Shown: positions 36,420-36,441 of the stretch, one piece after another | How the letters are laid out: each line of letters opens with the position of its first letter | Position numbering within the stretch: position 1 is the first letter of the stretch | NCBI RefSeq assembly: GCF_021010575.1 | Contig: NZ_JAJNAG010000033.1 | Span: forward strand, 1-36,441 | From: Limnobaculum eriocheiris | GTDB taxonomy: Bacteria; Pseudomonadota; Gammaproteobacteria; Enterobacterales; Enterobacteriaceae | Direction of reading: 5' to 3' | DNA length: 36,441 nucleotides | The notes under the pieces: generated by a model | Databases searched by the model: none | Told to the model about the DNA's origin: nothing | The model's input: only the letters and a program-made list of their open reading frames with translations | Translations under genes and position numbers: made by a program

Positions 36420-36441
36420 TTACCAAGTATGTCAGAAGTTT
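36412..36441 (+). CDS. Putative transposase N-terminus (first 10 codons)
   Basis: An ATG just inside the IS-like end opens a frame reading MPVYQVCQKF to the window edge. Ten residues are too few to identify the protein. It is assigned as a transposase start only from its distance to the terminal repeat and the start-codon hairpin. No strong Shine-Dalgarno is visible. Confidence 0.35.
   Translation, partial: MPVYQVCQKF

Larger units (their letters stand above)
36319..36441 (+). mobile_element. End of an IS4/IS10-like insertion sequence (runs off right edge)
   Basis: CTGAGGAATCCCC at 36319-36331 resembles the terminal inverted repeat of IS10 and other IS4-family elements (CTGA, then a GATCCCC- or GAATCCCC-type core). 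About 80 bp inside, an ORF opens at 36412. The other end is outside the window, so neither family nor target duplication can be confirmed. Confidence 0.5.

Overview
The window is a chromosomal stretch from a gamma-proteobacterium of the order Enterobacterales. It carries the E. coli-type block tatE / lipA-lipB / ybeD / dacA-rlpA-mrdB-mrdA-rlmH-rsfS / nadD-holA-lptE-leuS / gltIJKL / lnt-ybeX-ybeY-ybeZ / miaB / ubiF in the E. coli order and orientation. Proteins are clearly diverged from E. coli, the DNA looks moderately AT-rich, and ybeF, cobC and rihA are missing from their usual places. I infer an enterobacterium outside the E. coli/Salmonella group (Budviciaceae-like genera are one guess). 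Both edges run into insertion sequences: an IS1-family insA start on the left and an apparent IS4/IS10-like end on the right. This is what a draft contig broken at repeated IS copies looks like.

Layout. 1-150: IS1-family end. 354-706: small four-cysteine lipoprotein with its own promoter and terminator. 788-2740 (minus): an RtcB-family RNA ligase and release factor PrfH, a ribosome repair/rescue pair, preceded by an apparently undescribed leader: a 15-codon ORF with a near-perfect Shine-Dalgarno and mutually exclusive hairpins. 2760-3386: YiiX-like cysteine hydrolase. 3507-9747: an expanded ynb lipid-metabolism locus. On the minus strand it runs ynbA (CDP-alcohol phosphatidyltransferase), ynbB (CDP-diglyceride synthase-like), a PlsC-like acyltransferase and ynbC (hydrolase-methyltransferase fusion). 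Divergent from these are ynbD (PAP2 plus dual-specificity phosphatase) and a small membrane protein. ynbC has an apparent single-base deletion near its 3' end and ynbD has an in-frame amber codon, so the locus may be decaying or these may be sequence errors.

9885-25384: tatE, then lipoate synthesis (lipB-lipA), a VOC-fold protein, a small palindrome-bounded element resembling an IS200/IS605-derived MITE, the ybeD/dacA/rlpA/rodA/PBP2 cell-elongation cluster with rlmH and rsfS, then nadD-holA-lptE-leuS and an unrecognised six-helix membrane protein. 25502-28644: the glutamate/aspartate ABC importer gltIJKL, with a cluster of NtrC-like boxes upstream of gltI. 29044-34923: lnt-ybeX-ybeY-ybeZ (lipoprotein N-acylation and rRNA maturation), a 63-residue membrane protein and miaB. 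35081-36271: ubiF. 36319-end: the right-hand IS end, with the putative transposase start codon buried in a hairpin.

The best candidates for something new are the leader of the rtcB-prfH operon and the enlarged, damaged ynb locus. No CRISPR array, tRNA, rRNA or prophage was seen.
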